From CAVVSQ01 sp963848825 (GTDB taxonomy: Bacteria > Planctomycetota > Planctomycetia > Gemmatales > Gemmataceae), in NCBI GenBank assembly GCA_963848825.1, contig CAWKFA010000009.1:248001-312000 (forward strand): a DNA stretch of 64,000 nt. The letters are read 5' to 3'. Each line of letters begins with the position of its first letter. Within the stretch, counting starts at the first letter, position 1. Both the position numbers and the translations under genes were made by a program. A model generated the notes under the pieces. That model was not told where the DNA came from. It saw only the letters and a list, made by a program, of their open reading frames with translations, and ran no database searches. Of the stretch, positions 1-9,590 are shown piece after piece.

Positions 1-358
1 TCAGGTAACCCAGAGCCGCCGCCAGACAAATGCCGTATTCGAACTTGGTCAGTTCCTGACGAAAGGTGTAAGCCATGGACGAGGAGAGGTCCATCATCAG
101 GTAGCCGGTCACATTGGTTTCGGCCTGGTACTTCTTGAGATAATACTTGTCCGTCTTGGCGAAGACATTCCAGTCGAGGTCCTTGAGGTCATCCCCGGGA
201 ACATATTTGCGATGTTCACTGAATTCGACGGAAAAGCCATGGAAGGGGCTGGCATGCAGGCCGGCCAAAAAACCTTCGACGATGAACTTGGCACGAAGGT
301 CGAGTCTGGCCACCTGGCGAATCACTTCGGGGCGCAAATATTTTTCCGGCGAGGCCAT
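1..358 (-). CDS. DUF58 domain protein (3' end outside window)
   Basis: The first 119 residues of a minus-strand protein are visible; the rest lies beyond the window edge. The hallmark of the DUF58 family is present around residues 50-65: H-R-K-Y-x-P-G-D-D-L-x-x-L-D-W, followed by F-A-K-T-D and a vWA-like strand ending D-L-S-S-S-M. DUF58 proteins usually sit beside MoxR ATPases and vWA membrane proteins and are thought to act in assembly or maturation of other complexes; the substrate here is unknown. The start ATG lies only 2 bases after the stop of the PQQ-propeller gene, so the two are probably cotranscribed. Confidence 0.88.
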   Translation of the reverse strand, partial: MASPEKYLRPEVIRQVARLDLRAKFIVEGFLAGLHASPFHGFSVEFSEHRKYVPGDDLKDLDWNVFAKTDKYYLKKYQAETNVTGYLMMDLSSSMAYTFRQELTKFEYGICLAAALGYL

Positions 359-360
359 GG

Positions 361-3300
361 CTACCCTCCCTGCCCGAAATGGTAGATCTTCTGTCGCGTC
401 TGAACGCGCAGGCAGTTGTCCCGCACCTCCAGCGAGATAAGCGGCGAGTCCTCCGCGAGAGGCAAACGTTGCATGCACTGTCCGCTGCGCGGGTCGAATA
501 TCAGGACCGACCGATCCGGTTCGGTTTTTGCGTGGGAAAAGTAGCCGAGAGGACGTGAAAAGGGACAAACCAGCGGCATAATCCAGGGTATGGACACCTG
601 GCCGGTCAAACAAACCAAGAGAGCATCCCCCGCCCGCACGCAGCGCCAACCGCCCATGGAGCGAGCCTCGGCCCCAGCACCCGCTACTAACGGCTGCCGC
701 CAGATGAGGGCACCATCTCGGAGCGACCGCGCCTGTAAAACATCGCCACAAGCAAAATAGGCAGCCACTTCATCGAGTGCCGCGTTGTCGGCGACGACGG
801 CGTCTGGCAAGAAGGGAACGCGCCAGTAGGCACTGCCGCGATCGGAACTGAGGCGCACAAGTTCAGGCCCAATATTGCGCGACACCAGGGCCAATACTTG
901 ATCCTTGGTGCCAAAGATTTGCGTGGGCGACCCGGTGAGCGATGTTAACCCCATCGGCTGGTAGGTCCAGACAATCTGGCCGCTCGCTGCGTTGAGAAGA
1001 AGTACTTTTCCATCATCGGCAGGAACAACAAAGCGATGATCATCAACCGCCAGTGGCGGGCGCGGCCAGGGCACGGGCGCCGGCCCCTGCCGAAGCAATT
1101 TACCGGTGGCACTATCGAGGACGAGGTATTTGCCGGCATTCGTTTGCAAAAGTACAAGGCGATCGCCAACATGAACGTGGGGACCAAACCGCCCACCGCC
1201 GTGGAGCGGCTGAATTTGCCCGCCGGAAGCCCATAAAGACCAGGCAACCTGGCCACTCTGTAAGTCCCTGGCCAGCAGTAGCCGCTGATCGGCCATGAAA
1301 AGCCGCAACTGCTTGTTGCAGCCGACGAACCGAGGGGTCGGCTCGGCAAGCTCAGTCGGCTGACTATCTTGAAGGCAATACCGGGTCACGCTGGCGGCGC
1401 TCCTGGCAGGTTGAGTCGCTACTTCCATTAATTTTTGCAAGGGCAAAAGCACCGGCACCGGCGTCGAGATGGGCGACTGGCAGTCGCCGGCGAGACTCGC
1501 GGTGGTCATTAAGGTCTGCCGCCAGGGAGGAGGCGATCTACCAAGCATTTCGTCAATCCGCTGGCGGCTCAGGCTATTCCAGGCACCATTGCTACCCAGA
1601 CTGTTCTTGGTCAAATCACCCAGACGTTCGAAGTTTTGGCGCGCGGCCTCGCCAAGGCCGGCGTCATTTTGTGCCATCGCGAGTTGGTAGAGCACCAGCC
1701 GGGGGTCCCGCGCATCTTGGAGCATTTTTTTTCGATCTTCCAAGAAATGGCGCTGCGGAACGTACACGGCCAGTTCGTCTTGGCCGGCGACCACGAGACA
1801 GTTTTGACCGAACGCCATGTTACCCGGCAAAATGGCGCGGAGCATGGTCGGCTCCAGGTATTCGGGCTCGGTCGGTGCGGCTTTGTCGATGTTAAATCGC
1901 TCCTGGTACCCATCATGGAGCGTCACTCCTCGCAAGGGAAGTTTGGGGTCCTGCGTAGGCCAAAGGAGCCAACTGCCGGCGAGCAGGCCTCGGCCCGTGC
2001 CCGGGAGGCTACCTTCAGCCGGTTGCACCCAGCCGGCTTGATTGTGGGACGCGCCATCCGCCTTGCTCGCGACCAAACAGCGGAGGCCTCGCGGCGTCGT
2101 GAAATAAACTCGGTTACCGACCACTCCCAACATCTGGACGATTTCGATTCCACCATACTCCCAAAGCAAACGACCAGTGCCGGCGTCCAGGCAAAACAGT
2201 TGCTTGGTGTCCAGAGGCGCGAGATAGAGCCGACCGTCGGCATAGATGCACGGGGCCAGGTCGCGCGGTGAAGGGAATCCTTCTTCGGTTTTTGGGCCAC
2301 GCGAAAGATAGCGCACGCCCCAAAGACTTTTACCCGTCCACGGATCGACAGCAACGACAGCGCCGGCATGGGCGCAATAATAAAGGCGGCCTCCGCCGAG
2401 CGTCAGGAGGTGCTGACGCGTCCTGGGATCGGCAGCGTATTCAAATTCCGGGGTCGTGCAGACTTCCCGCCACCACAGACGCTTGCCCGTTCCCGCGTCG
2501 AAGCAGGCCAGGGCAGTATGCGTGCTCTGACCTTCGAGCCAGCTCAGCGCGCTATAAACTCGGCCATCTTCAACTAGCGGCGCGCCCTCAAAAAAGCGCC
2601 CGATGCTAGCCGGGGTGGAAGCGGCGATCTGCCACACCGCCTCCCCTTTTTCATCGAGACATACCAGCGTACTGGTGGATACCTCCTTGTCCTCCGCCGG
2701 TGCTGGCGCCAAACTCTGCCGGCCAAGGCGAGCGAAAACGCGCCTGTTCCAGGCGGTAAGCGTGAAACGATGACCGGAGTGCTGGGCGTTTCCCACCTTT
2801 AGTCCACGCTGTGCTCCCGCGTCCTTCAAAGTAAAGTGAAACAACTTACGACCTGTGAAGAGGTCGTAGCTCAGCACCGAGCGGGCGTCGGCGATCAGCA
2901 CCTGGTTGTCAACTATCAGAGGATGAAATTCCACGTTACCAGCAGCTCTCGCGCGTGGCTCGCCCTCGGGGACGACGGGTCTTTCGCGGCCAGGTAATGG
3001 CACGCGCCAGGTGGCGCCATCCACCCACAGGCGTGCGGGAGGAAGTACAGCCAGCACACGATTGCGCGAGGAGTTGCCCGCGAAGGTCGTCCAGGGGGCG
3101 AGATTGCTGATGGGATTATTGACCCTGAGTTTATCGATCCAGGTGGCAAGGGTGGCGGCGAAAGGACCGTCGTTGCCGGCCAGGGAACCATGGGCTTGCG
3201 GCTGGAGCCGACGAAAAGCAGTCAATTCGTGTTCGGCGCGGTCAATTTGATTGAGAAAGGCGTAAGCCAGCACCTCCTTGGCCTGAATGCGAGCAAGATC

Positions 3301-3981
3301 GAGGTGAGAGTCGGGAAAAAGAAGGCCGGCTGAGCGCTCTTCCTGGCCGGGCGGGGCAACAAGCATTTGCCACCAGGCCAGCGCATCTTCAAAATCACCG
3401 CGTTCGAAGGCAAGGTCACCCAGATAATCAAGCGCCTGATCGCCATACCGGCTGCAAAAAGTCTCGTCGACGAGCTTGCGCAGCAGAGTTGCATTACGTT
3501 CGGCCACGCCCTCATCCAGCAACTTCTTGGCCTGCGCATCCACGCGCCGCCGGTAGCGTTCTAGCAGCGAACGGGGCAACGCGGCGATGCGCCGATGGAC
3601 TTCGAGTCGGGCGTTCACGCTGGGCGGCGCGATATCGGCGCCGGTGCTCTTGACTTCGCCCGGCGCAAGGGCATCGCCGTCTTCTTCGATGAGCTTTTGA
3701 ACCTCATCCAGGATTTGCTCCCATTTCTCCGCGGCATTCGCTTCAAGTACCGCCGAGACAGTGGCACGCAACGGCCCCGCCGGCCCACACCAGGCGACAA
3801 AGCCAGCGACTTCGCGGGCGGACGGCAGCGGACTCATCTGGCGATCGAGAGCCCGCAAGCGATTGCTGACGCGTTGGCTTTCACCGTTCAAAATGGCGCG
3901 GGGCGTGATAATGCCCGGCTGAGCGGCCGCCAGATGCGGTGCCGCCACAATCAGGAACACCCCGACCACCGGACGAAACAT
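361..3981 (-). CDS. Secreted PQQ-like beta-propeller repeat protein
   Basis: A 1206-residue protein starting M-F-R-P with a signal peptide (hydrophobic stretch then A-A-A-Q-P at about residue 22). I chose this ATG over one 32 codons upstream because the signal sequence begins here. Repeats of the form A-x-D-x-x-T-G-K-x-L-W (PQQ/WD-like blades) occur in two clusters, at roughly residues 300-680 and 880-1200, suggesting two beta-propellers separated by a helical linker. The N-terminal 280 residues look helical and TPR-like. Such proteins act outside the cytoplasm; they may bind quinone cofactors or simply serve as scaffolds. No catalytic function can be assigned. It is likely in one transcript with the small membrane protein upstream and DUF58 downstream. 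Confidence 0.85.
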   Translation of the reverse strand: MFRPVVGVFLIVAAPHLAAAQPGIITPRAILNGESQRVSNRLRALDRQMSPLPSAREVAGFVAWCGPAGPLRATVSAVLEANAAEKWEQILDEVQKLIEEDGDALAPGEVKSTGADIAPPSVNARLEVHRRIAALPRSLLERYRRRVDAQAKKLLDEGVAERNATLLRKLVDETFCSRYGDQALDYLGDLAFERGDFEDALAWWQMLVAPPGQEERSAGLLFPDSHLDLARIQAKEVLAYAFLNQIDRAEHELTAFRRLQPQAHGSLAGNDGPFAATLATWIDKLRVNNPISNLAPWTTFAGNSSRNRVLAVLPPARLWVDGATWRVPLPGRERPVVPEGEPRARAAGNVEFHPLIVDNQVLIADARSVLSYDLFTGRKLFHFTLKDAGAQRGLKVGNAQHSGHRFTLTAWNRRVFARLGRQSLAPAPAEDKEVSTSTLVCLDEKGEAVWQIAASTPASIGRFFEGAPLVEDGRVYSALSWLEGQSTHTALACFDAGTGKRLWWREVCTTPEFEYAADPRTRQHLLTLGGGRLYYCAHAGAVVAVDPWTGKSLWGVRYLSRGPKTEEGFPSPRDLAPCIYADGRLYLAPLDTKQLFCLDAGTGRLLWEYGGIEIVQMLGVVGNRVYFTTPRGLRCLVASKADGASHNQAGWVQPAEGSLPGTGRGLLAGSWLLWPTQDPKLPLRGVTLHDGYQERFNIDKAAPTEPEYLEPTMLRAILPGNMAFGQNCLVVAGQDELAVYVPQRHFLEDRKKMLQDARDPRLVLYQLAMAQNDAGLGEAARQNFERLGDLTKNSLGSNGAWNSLSRQRIDEMLGRSPPPWRQTLMTTASLAGDCQSPISTPVPVLLPLQKLMEVATQPARSAASVTRYCLQDSQPTELAEPTPRFVGCNKQLRLFMADQRLLLARDLQSGQVAWSLWASGGQIQPLHGGGRFGPHVHVGDRLVLLQTNAGKYLVLDSATGKLLRQGPAPVPWPRPPLAVDDHRFVVPADDGKVLLLNAASGQIVWTYQPMGLTSLTGSPTQIFGTKDQVLALVSRNIGPELVRLSSDRGSAYWRVPFLPDAVVADNAALDEVAAYFACGDVLQARSLRDGALIWRQPLVAGAGAEARSMGGWRCVRAGDALLVCLTGQVSIPWIMPLVCPFSRPLGYFSHAKTEPDRSVLIFDPRSGQCMQRLPLAEDSPLISLEVRDNCLRVQTRQKIYHFGQGG

Positions 3982-4022
3982 AAATGGCCTCAAAGATGAC
4001 CAAAGGCGCGCGTGGCTGTCCT

Positions 4023-4217
4023 CTATTTTGGTCGCGAATATTGTTGCAGCAGCCAACCGCAGACAAAGACCAGGCAACCAGCGCTGGAAAGTAGCAGAGA
4101 TTCCTTGAGGTTCAAGACCGGCTCGTTGTTGCGTTCAGCCAGATTGCCCGAAATGGCGATTGGCAGGATGATGAGGCCCGCGAACTGCAAGAAACGCGCT
4201 ATCTTATAAAGCATCAT
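4023..4217 (-). CDS. Small two-helix membrane protein
   Basis: A 64-residue protein starting M-M-L-Y-K, with hydrophobic helices at about residues 5-23 and 40-57 separated by a short polar loop (N-L-A-E-R-N-N-E-P). It ends in L-Q-Q-Y-S-R-P-K. It lies 41 bases upstream of the PQQ-propeller gene on the same strand, which suggests it is the first gene of that transcript. I do not recognise a family with a known role. The divergent region up to the cytochrome c gene at 4418 would hold the promoters for both directions. Confidence 0.6.
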   Translation of the reverse strand: MMLYKIARFLQFAGLIILPIAISGNLAERNNEPVLNLKESLLLSSAGCLVFVCGWLLQQYSRPK

Positions 4218-4417
4218 GGTGCGTGAACTTTCCCTGGTCCCACGTGAATTCGCGGCTCTGGCGAAGTCGAAACCTTTGTCGGCGCTTAGCCCATTGTACT
4301 GGCCGCACGCGGGCCGGCACAAGTTTTCGCCGGCTCGCCTGCTTGACAGGATTTGACGGTCACCTACAAAAGCTGAAGCCGAAATCCGATTATCCAAGGA
4401 CGTTTTCAGGTTGTTCC

Positions 4418-5701
4418 ATGAAATTAAAGTTTCATTTTTTGCCCGTCGCCCTGGTCCTTTGCATGGGCCTGGCGGGGTGCGAAAGCAACTTTTACTCATC
4501 GGCCATCAAATACGCCGTCCGTACGGATCCGCTGGTTATCGATGAAAAGAACCTCGGTGACGAACAAGTAGCGCCCGACCGCCCCGGCATATTCCCTTTG
4601 TTCTCGCGGAAGGACTTGGACGACCCGTTCAATCCGATGTACAAGAACCGCAAGACCTTATTCAATGAACAAAAACTACTCGACCCGACTCTGATCAAGA
4701 AGAAAGACCGCCAGGATCTCGAGAGCAGACTGGTATGGTTCTTTGGCACGCCTGCCCGTCCCCTCGTTCGCCTCGACGGTGGCCGGGACAAAATCGACGC
4801 GCTCAAATTAGATGAAGAGACGCTACAACGAGGTGCGTATACCTACCGTCTCCAGTGTTTGCATTGCCACGGCGTTACCGGCGATGGACGAGGCCCAACC
4901 AGCCGGTGGGTAAATCCTCACCCACGCGACTACCGCCTGGGACTGTTTAAATTCATGTCAGTAAACCAGGTTGACGGTCCCGTGCCGCCGCGCCGCGAAG
5001 ATCTTTTCCGTATCGTTCACCAGGGAGTGGAGGGCACCGCGATGCCATCCTTTGCTCTGTTAGCGCGTACGGAGCTGGAAGATGTTGTTAGCTATGTCAT
5101 CCACCTGAGTATCCGGGGCAAGGTTGAATTTGACACGATATCGAAGACCTTCAGCTACGACGCGAAGGCCGAGACTTTTTCGCTCGATACGGAGTCGCCG
5201 CTGGAAGATCGCATGGAGGGCTTTTTAAACAAAGTCGTTCAGGATTGGTATGATTCCCAAGACAGCAAAAAAGCCATCGAGCCTGGTCCGTACCCATATG
5301 ACGACAACGATTTAAAACAGCTCAAGGAATCCATTCAACGTGGTTTTCAGTTGTTCAAGGGCGAAGGAGAAGACAAACCCGGGCCGACCTCCGTATCCAA
5401 GGACGAAGCCGGCAAGGCCAAATGTGTCAGTTGCCATAAGGACTTTGGCCGGCAAGCTTTGTATAAATTTGATTCGTGGGGTACGCTTACCAAGCCACGT
5501 GATATGACCTCGGGCGTTTTCCGGGGCGGCCGTCGGCCTGTGGACATCTATTACCGCATCCATTCGGGCATTTCGGGCGCAGGCATGACTTCTTTCGGCA
5601 ACGTTCTTAAAAACACTGATCGCATCTGGGACCTCGTGAATTTCGTGAAAACGATGCCCTATCCCGCCATGCGCAAATCCATGGGCATTGTACTGGACTA
5701 A
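4418..5701 (+). CDS. Di-heme cytochrome c lipoprotein of the oxidase locus
   Basis: A 427-residue protein with a lipoprotein signal (G-L-A-G-C, lipidated Cys21). It has two c-type heme sites, C-L-H-C-H at residues 147-151 and C-V-S-C-H at 336-340, with candidate axial Met residues in T-A-M-P-S-F and A-G-M-T-S-F. I chose the ATG at 4418 because the lipobox follows it; upstream in-frame codons are not signal-like. It stands immediately before coxB, so it probably donates electrons to the CuA site or is a subunit related to alternative complex III/caa3-type cytochromes. The rest of an alternative complex III is not in the window. Confidence 0.85.
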   Translation: MKLKFHFLPVALVLCMGLAGCESNFYSSAIKYAVRTDPLVIDEKNLGDEQVAPDRPGIFPLFSRKDLDDPFNPMYKNRKTLFNEQKLLDPTLIKKKDRQDLESRLVWFFGTPARPLVRLDGGRDKIDALKLDEETLQRGAYTYRLQCLHCHGVTGDGRGPTSRWVNPHPRDYRLGLFKFMSVNQVDGPVPPRREDLFRIVHQGVEGTAMPSFALLARTELEDVVSYVIHLSIRGKVEFDTISKTFSYDAKAETFSLDTESPLEDRMEGFLNKVVQDWYDSQDSKKAIEPGPYPYDDNDLKQLKESIQRGFQLFKGEGEDKPGPTSVSKDEAGKAKCVSCHKDFGRQALYKFDSWGTLTKPRDMTSGVFRGGRRPVDIYYRIHSGISGAGMTSFGNVLKNTDRIWDLVNFVKTMPYPAMRKSMGIVLD

Positions 5702-5760
5702 GGGCTTTGGTTGGGGTGAGGCGCGGAAACGTTGCCGGCCATTCCAAGGGAGACTGACCT

Positions 5761-6732
5761 GTGGGCAAGTGGTGGAGCTTTTTATTCGGCGCCGTCATGT
5801 TTTTATGCGGCGGGCTGTTCGTTGTTGCTCCGTTCGTGGGCTGGTGGCTGCCGGAGGGTGTGTCCACGCATGCCCATTCCATCGACAGCTTGTTCTATTA
5901 CATTCTTGGCATCACCGGCTTTTTCTTCGTCCTCACGGAAGCCATTCTTTGCATCTTCATGTTCAAATACTCGGGGGACCGAAGGAAAGTAGGGGAGATA
6001 ACAGCCGCGGACGCACCCGCGCCGAGTTTCCTCGCCAGGACCATGCGGCCGGTCGCTAACCTGCTGAACGATCAGCACAAAGTTGAGATGGCCTGGACCG
6101 TGGTACCCGCGGTGATCTTGCTGTACATCGCCTTTGCCCAGGTCGAGACATGGGCCAACGTCAAATATCAATCGCGCATGCCGACCATGGGGGAAAGCAA
6201 TACGCCCCTGGCGGTAGCTATCAGCGCCCGTCAATTCGAATGGCGGGTCCGTTATCCCAGCTCGGCACGTTTTGAAAAGTGGCTCAAGGACCGCTCGGAT
6301 GCAGCCGTCGCCAAGGATTACGCGTCCTTCGCCAAGTTCGAGCAAAGGGACGACATCCACCTGGTCAACGAATTGCATGTTTACAAACAAAACCCCACGG
6401 TCGTGCATTTATCCACGATGGACGTGATTCACAGTTTCAACTTGCCTCACCTGCGCGTCAAACAAGATGCATTGCCCGGCAAGATCATTCCGCTCTGGTT
6501 CACTCCCACCAAGGCCAACACGATCTTCGACGAAAAAACGGGAATGTATATCGATGGCGTCAATCCCAAGGGCAAGTTGGACAACCACTATATCTGGGAC
6601 CTGGCCTGTGCGGAGCTTTGTGGGTGGGGCCACTATCGTATGGTGGGCCGGCTTTACGTCCATGAGACGGAACAAGATTTTTCCGATTGGCTCAAGCGTG
6701 CGGAAGCCGACAGCAACACACACAAGCGATGA
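5761..6732 (+). CDS. coxB: Cytochrome c oxidase subunit II
   Basis: A 323-residue protein with a GTG start preceded by a purine-rich AAGGGAG. Two N-terminal transmembrane helices (about residues 10-35 and 45-70, the second followed by a charged loop) precede a periplasmic cupredoxin domain. The CuA ligand set is intact: C283, E285, C287, H291 and M294 in C-A-E-L-C-G-W-G-H-Y-R-M, with the upstream His in D-V-I-H-S-F. It accepts electrons from cytochrome c and passes them to heme a in subunit I. No fused cytochrome c domain is present; the separate di-heme lipoprotein just upstream may fill that role. Confidence 0.96.
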   Translation: MGKWWSFLFGAVMFLCGGLFVVAPFVGWWLPEGVSTHAHSIDSLFYYILGITGFFFVLTEAILCIFMFKYSGDRRKVGEITAADAPAPSFLARTMRPVANLLNDQHKVEMAWTVVPAVILLYIAFAQVETWANVKYQSRMPTMGESNTPLAVAISARQFEWRVRYPSSARFEKWLKDRSDAAVAKDYASFAKFEQRDDIHLVNELHVYKQNPTVVHLSTMDVIHSFNLPHLRVKQDALPGKIIPLWFTPTKANTIFDEKTGMYIDGVNPKGKLDNHYIWDLACAELCGWGHYRMVGRLYVHETEQDFSDWLKRAEADSNTHKR

Positions 6733-6764
6733 TTCGGACGTGACGTTTTTGACGAGGTCTTGAA

Positions 6765-8579
6765 ATGAGCGAGCGCGAAACCATAAATCCAGCAGTTGCG
6801 GAACATCATCATCACCCGGACCTGGATTTCATCCGTAAATATATCTTTTCGACCGACCACAAGGTCATCGGCATACAGTTTCTCTTCACCAGCATTATCT
6901 TCCTCGGGCTGGGCGGCATTCTGGCACTGCTCGTGCGCATACAACTGGCATGGCCTCATGCCGAAATCCCCATCCTGCGCGACTGGTTTCAAGACAATGG
7001 CGGACGCATGCCGCCGTCGTTCTATAACATGCTCTTTTCCATGCACGCCTCGGTGATGATCTTTTTCGTGATCATTCCCTTCTTGACCGGCGCCTTCGGC
7101 AACTTCACCATTCCGCTCATGATCGGGGCCAAGGACATGGCTTTCCCGCTCCTCAACATGATGTCCTACTGGTTCATGTGGCCGGCGTTCATATTTATCT
7201 TGACGAGTTTCTTTGTGGAAGGCGGTGCGCCCGCGGCTGGCTGGACCTCTTATCCCATGCTTGCCAGTGCCACCATGCCCGCCGGTGAAGGTTTCCAGTC
7301 ACCCGCGGCCCCCAACTCCGGCCATGGCCAAATCTTTTGGCTTCTGTCGCTCACGTGCGTTGGTATCTCGTCCATGATGGGCTCCGTTAACTACATCACG
7401 ACCATCATCAACATGTGCGCCCCCGGCATGACCCTTTACCGCATGCCGATGACGATCTGGTCCATGTTTATCACGGCCATCCTCCAGGCATTCGCGCTCC
7501 CCGTGCTCACGGTGGCACTTATCCTGCAAACGCTGGATAAAACCATTAACACGACTTTCTTCTTGCCTGACGGCCTGGTCTTCGGAAACTGGCATACGGG
7601 GCCGGGCGGTGGTCAAACGCTCCTGTGGCAGCACCTGTTTTGGTTCTATTCCCATCCGGCCGTATACATCATGATCCTTCCCGCCATGGGAATGGTTTCC
7701 GACATCATCGCCACCTTCGCGCGGCGGCCACTCTTCGGCTACCGGGCCATGATCTACTCGATCGCAGGCATCGCGGGCCTGGGCTTCATCGTCTGGGGCC
7801 ACCACATGTTCCAGAGTGGCATGGACCCACGCCTGGGCACCGGTTTCATGATCGCCACCGTCATGATCGCTCTGCCCTCCGCCATCAAAGTTTTCAACTG
7901 GCTGGGTACGCTGTGGAATGGCAACGTTCAGTACACGTCGGCCATGTTGTTCGCCCTCGCCTTCGTATCCCTGTTCATTATTGGCGGCCTTAGCGGCATC
8001 TTCATGGCCGCCACGCCCGTTGACATCTTTATCCATGACACCTATTTCATCGTGGCCCATCTACACTACGTCCTCTTCACGAGCAGCTTGTTCGGCATCT
8101 TCGCGGGCATTTATTACTGGTTTCCCAAGATGTTTGGCCGCCTGATGAATGAAACATGGGGCAAGGTTCACTTCACGATGACCTTTATCGCCGGGAACTG
8201 TGTGTTCTTTCCCATGCACATTTTGGGAGTTGCCGGCTTGCGGCGCCGCATCCCGGACATCACCGCTACGGCCTTTGAAAGGCCGCTGCTGCCGCTCAAT
8301 CAATTTATTACCATCAGCGCCATCGTATTGGGCCTGGTGCAGATCATTTTCGTGATTAATTTCCTGGTGAGCTTGTTCCGTGGCAAGATTTGCGATCGCA
8401 ATCCCTGGGGCAGCAACACCCTCGAGTGGTCGGCGCCATCGCCGCCGCCGCACGGCAACTTCGAGACGGTCCCCATCGTTTACCGTGGACCGTATGAATA
8501 CGTGGAGACGGCCGAGTACGGCGACCACTTGCCCCAGACCCTGAAAATCGATGGGCCGTTGCCATCGGCAGGTCATTAA
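6765..8579 (+). CDS. coxA: Cytochrome c oxidase subunit I (A2-type)
   Basis: A 604-residue, 12-helix heme-copper oxidase subunit that reduces O2 and pumps protons. Visible ligands are the low-spin heme His in F-S-M-H-A-S, the CuB histidines in W-G-H-H-M-F, the His-Tyr pair H297/Y301 in S-H-P-A-V-Y, and the heme pair in V-A-H-L-H-Y. The residue after H-P is Ala rather than the Glu of A1-type enzymes, and Tyr295-Ser296 precede the His. This is the YSHP signature of A2-type oxidases, where Tyr-Ser is thought to replace the Glu at the end of the D channel. It starts 32 bases after coxB within the same operon. Confidence 0.97.
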   Translation: MSERETINPAVAEHHHHPDLDFIRKYIFSTDHKVIGIQFLFTSIIFLGLGGILALLVRIQLAWPHAEIPILRDWFQDNGGRMPPSFYNMLFSMHASVMIFFVIIPFLTGAFGNFTIPLMIGAKDMAFPLLNMMSYWFMWPAFIFILTSFFVEGGAPAAGWTSYPMLASATMPAGEGFQSPAAPNSGHGQIFWLLSLTCVGISSMMGSVNYITTIINMCAPGMTLYRMPMTIWSMFITAILQAFALPVLTVALILQTLDKTINTTFFLPDGLVFGNWHTGPGGGQTLLWQHLFWFYSHPAVYIMILPAMGMVSDIIATFARRPLFGYRAMIYSIAGIAGLGFIVWGHHMFQSGMDPRLGTGFMIATVMIALPSAIKVFNWLGTLWNGNVQYTSAMLFALAFVSLFIIGGLSGIFMAATPVDIFIHDTYFIVAHLHYVLFTSSLFGIFAGIYYWFPKMFGRLMNETWGKVHFTMTFIAGNCVFFPMHILGVAGLRRRIPDITATAFERPLLPLNQFITISAIVLGLVQIIFVINFLVSLFRGKICDRNPWGSNTLEWSAPSPPPHGNFETVPIVYRGPYEYVETAEYGDHLPQTLKIDGPLPSAGH

Positions 8580-8630
8580 GCTGGCGGTCTTCCAAGGGCA
8601 CGACGAGGCCAAGGAGAATAACACAACGGC

Positions 8631-9590
8631 ATGCCAGCGAACCCCGCAAAAGTAGCTCCACGCTGGCTGCACTGGTGGGCCCTTATCACGCTGCTGGCCG
8701 CTGTGCCCCTGTTGTTTCTCGGCGCGGAGGTGACGACCAAGGGCGTCGGCATGGTCGATGCCCAGGGGTTACGGTCCCCCTGGTATTTCTTCGAGGAATA
8801 TCTCAAAGACCGCGGCCTGGATTGGAAAATCGAGCACGGCCATCGCCAGGCAGGCTGGATTATCGGTATGTGCGTGATCGCCCTGACGATCCTCACATGG
8901 TGGAAGGAGCCGCGGCGCTGGGTCAGATGGTTGAGTTTGTTGGCGCTGCTGGCGGTGTGCTGCCAGGGATTGCTGGGAATTTTTCGAATTGAGCTCAATG
9001 CCCTTTTCGACAAGACCCTGGCCCTCATTCATGGATGGTTCGCCGAGTTGGTTTTTGCCCTGCTGGCGACGCTATTCGTCGTAACCTCGCGGCGCTGGCA
9101 AGTAGAATCACCGCTGCCCACCACGGAAACCAGCGGACTGCGGCGTTGGGCGCTTATCACGCTCGGTCTCGTGTATGGACAGTTGCTTCTCGGCGGTCTG
9201 GTGCGGCACAAGGATTTTAGTTTCGCGGCCCGGTCGCATGTGTTGGGCGCCTTTGTTGTCGTGGCCGCCGTCGTATGGCTCGTCAAGCTGGCGCTGGCCT
9301 GTGAACAATGCCGCTTATTGAAACGATCGCTGCGGTTGTTGGTTTTCTTGTTGATCTTGCAAATACCTTTGGGCATGGAAACGTGGCTGAGCAAATTCTT
9401 TGTGCCGCAAGCTTACTGGAACCAGGTTCAGCCGTTGGCGCTGCACCAGGACTTGGTGCGCTCGATACATTATGTGGTCGGCACGTTGCTCTTGGCGTCG
9501 AGTCTGGCGGTGACTCTGAATGTTTACCGGTGGACGACGAACGACCTCCTGCTGACAAAAGTGACGCCGAGTTCGGGGGAAGCGGCATGA
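8631..9590 (+). CDS. ctaA: Heme A synthase (CtaA/Cox15)
   Basis: A 319-residue, eight-helix membrane protein that converts heme O to heme A for the oxidase encoded just upstream. The conserved Glu-His region is seen in I-E-H-G-H-R-Q-A-G-W, with further heme-ligand His residues in I-H-G-W-F, R-S-H-V-L-G-A and R-S-I-H-Y-V-V-G. AAGGAG lies upstream of the ATG. Its stop overlaps the ctaB start (ATGA), so the two heme-modifying steps are translationally coupled. The pair of Cys residues often found in the first periplasmic loop is not obvious here. Confidence 0.92.
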   Translation: MPANPAKVAPRWLHWWALITLLAAVPLLFLGAEVTTKGVGMVDAQGLRSPWYFFEEYLKDRGLDWKIEHGHRQAGWIIGMCVIALTILTWWKEPRRWVRWLSLLALLAVCCQGLLGIFRIELNALFDKTLALIHGWFAELVFALLATLFVVTSRRWQVESPLPTTETSGLRRWALITLGLVYGQLLLGGLVRHKDFSFAARSHVLGAFVVVAAVVWLVKLALACEQCRLLKRSLRLLVFLLILQIPLGMETWLSKFFVPQAYWNQVQPLALHQDLVRSIHYVVGTLLLASSLAVTLNVYRWTTNDLLLTKVTPSSGEAA

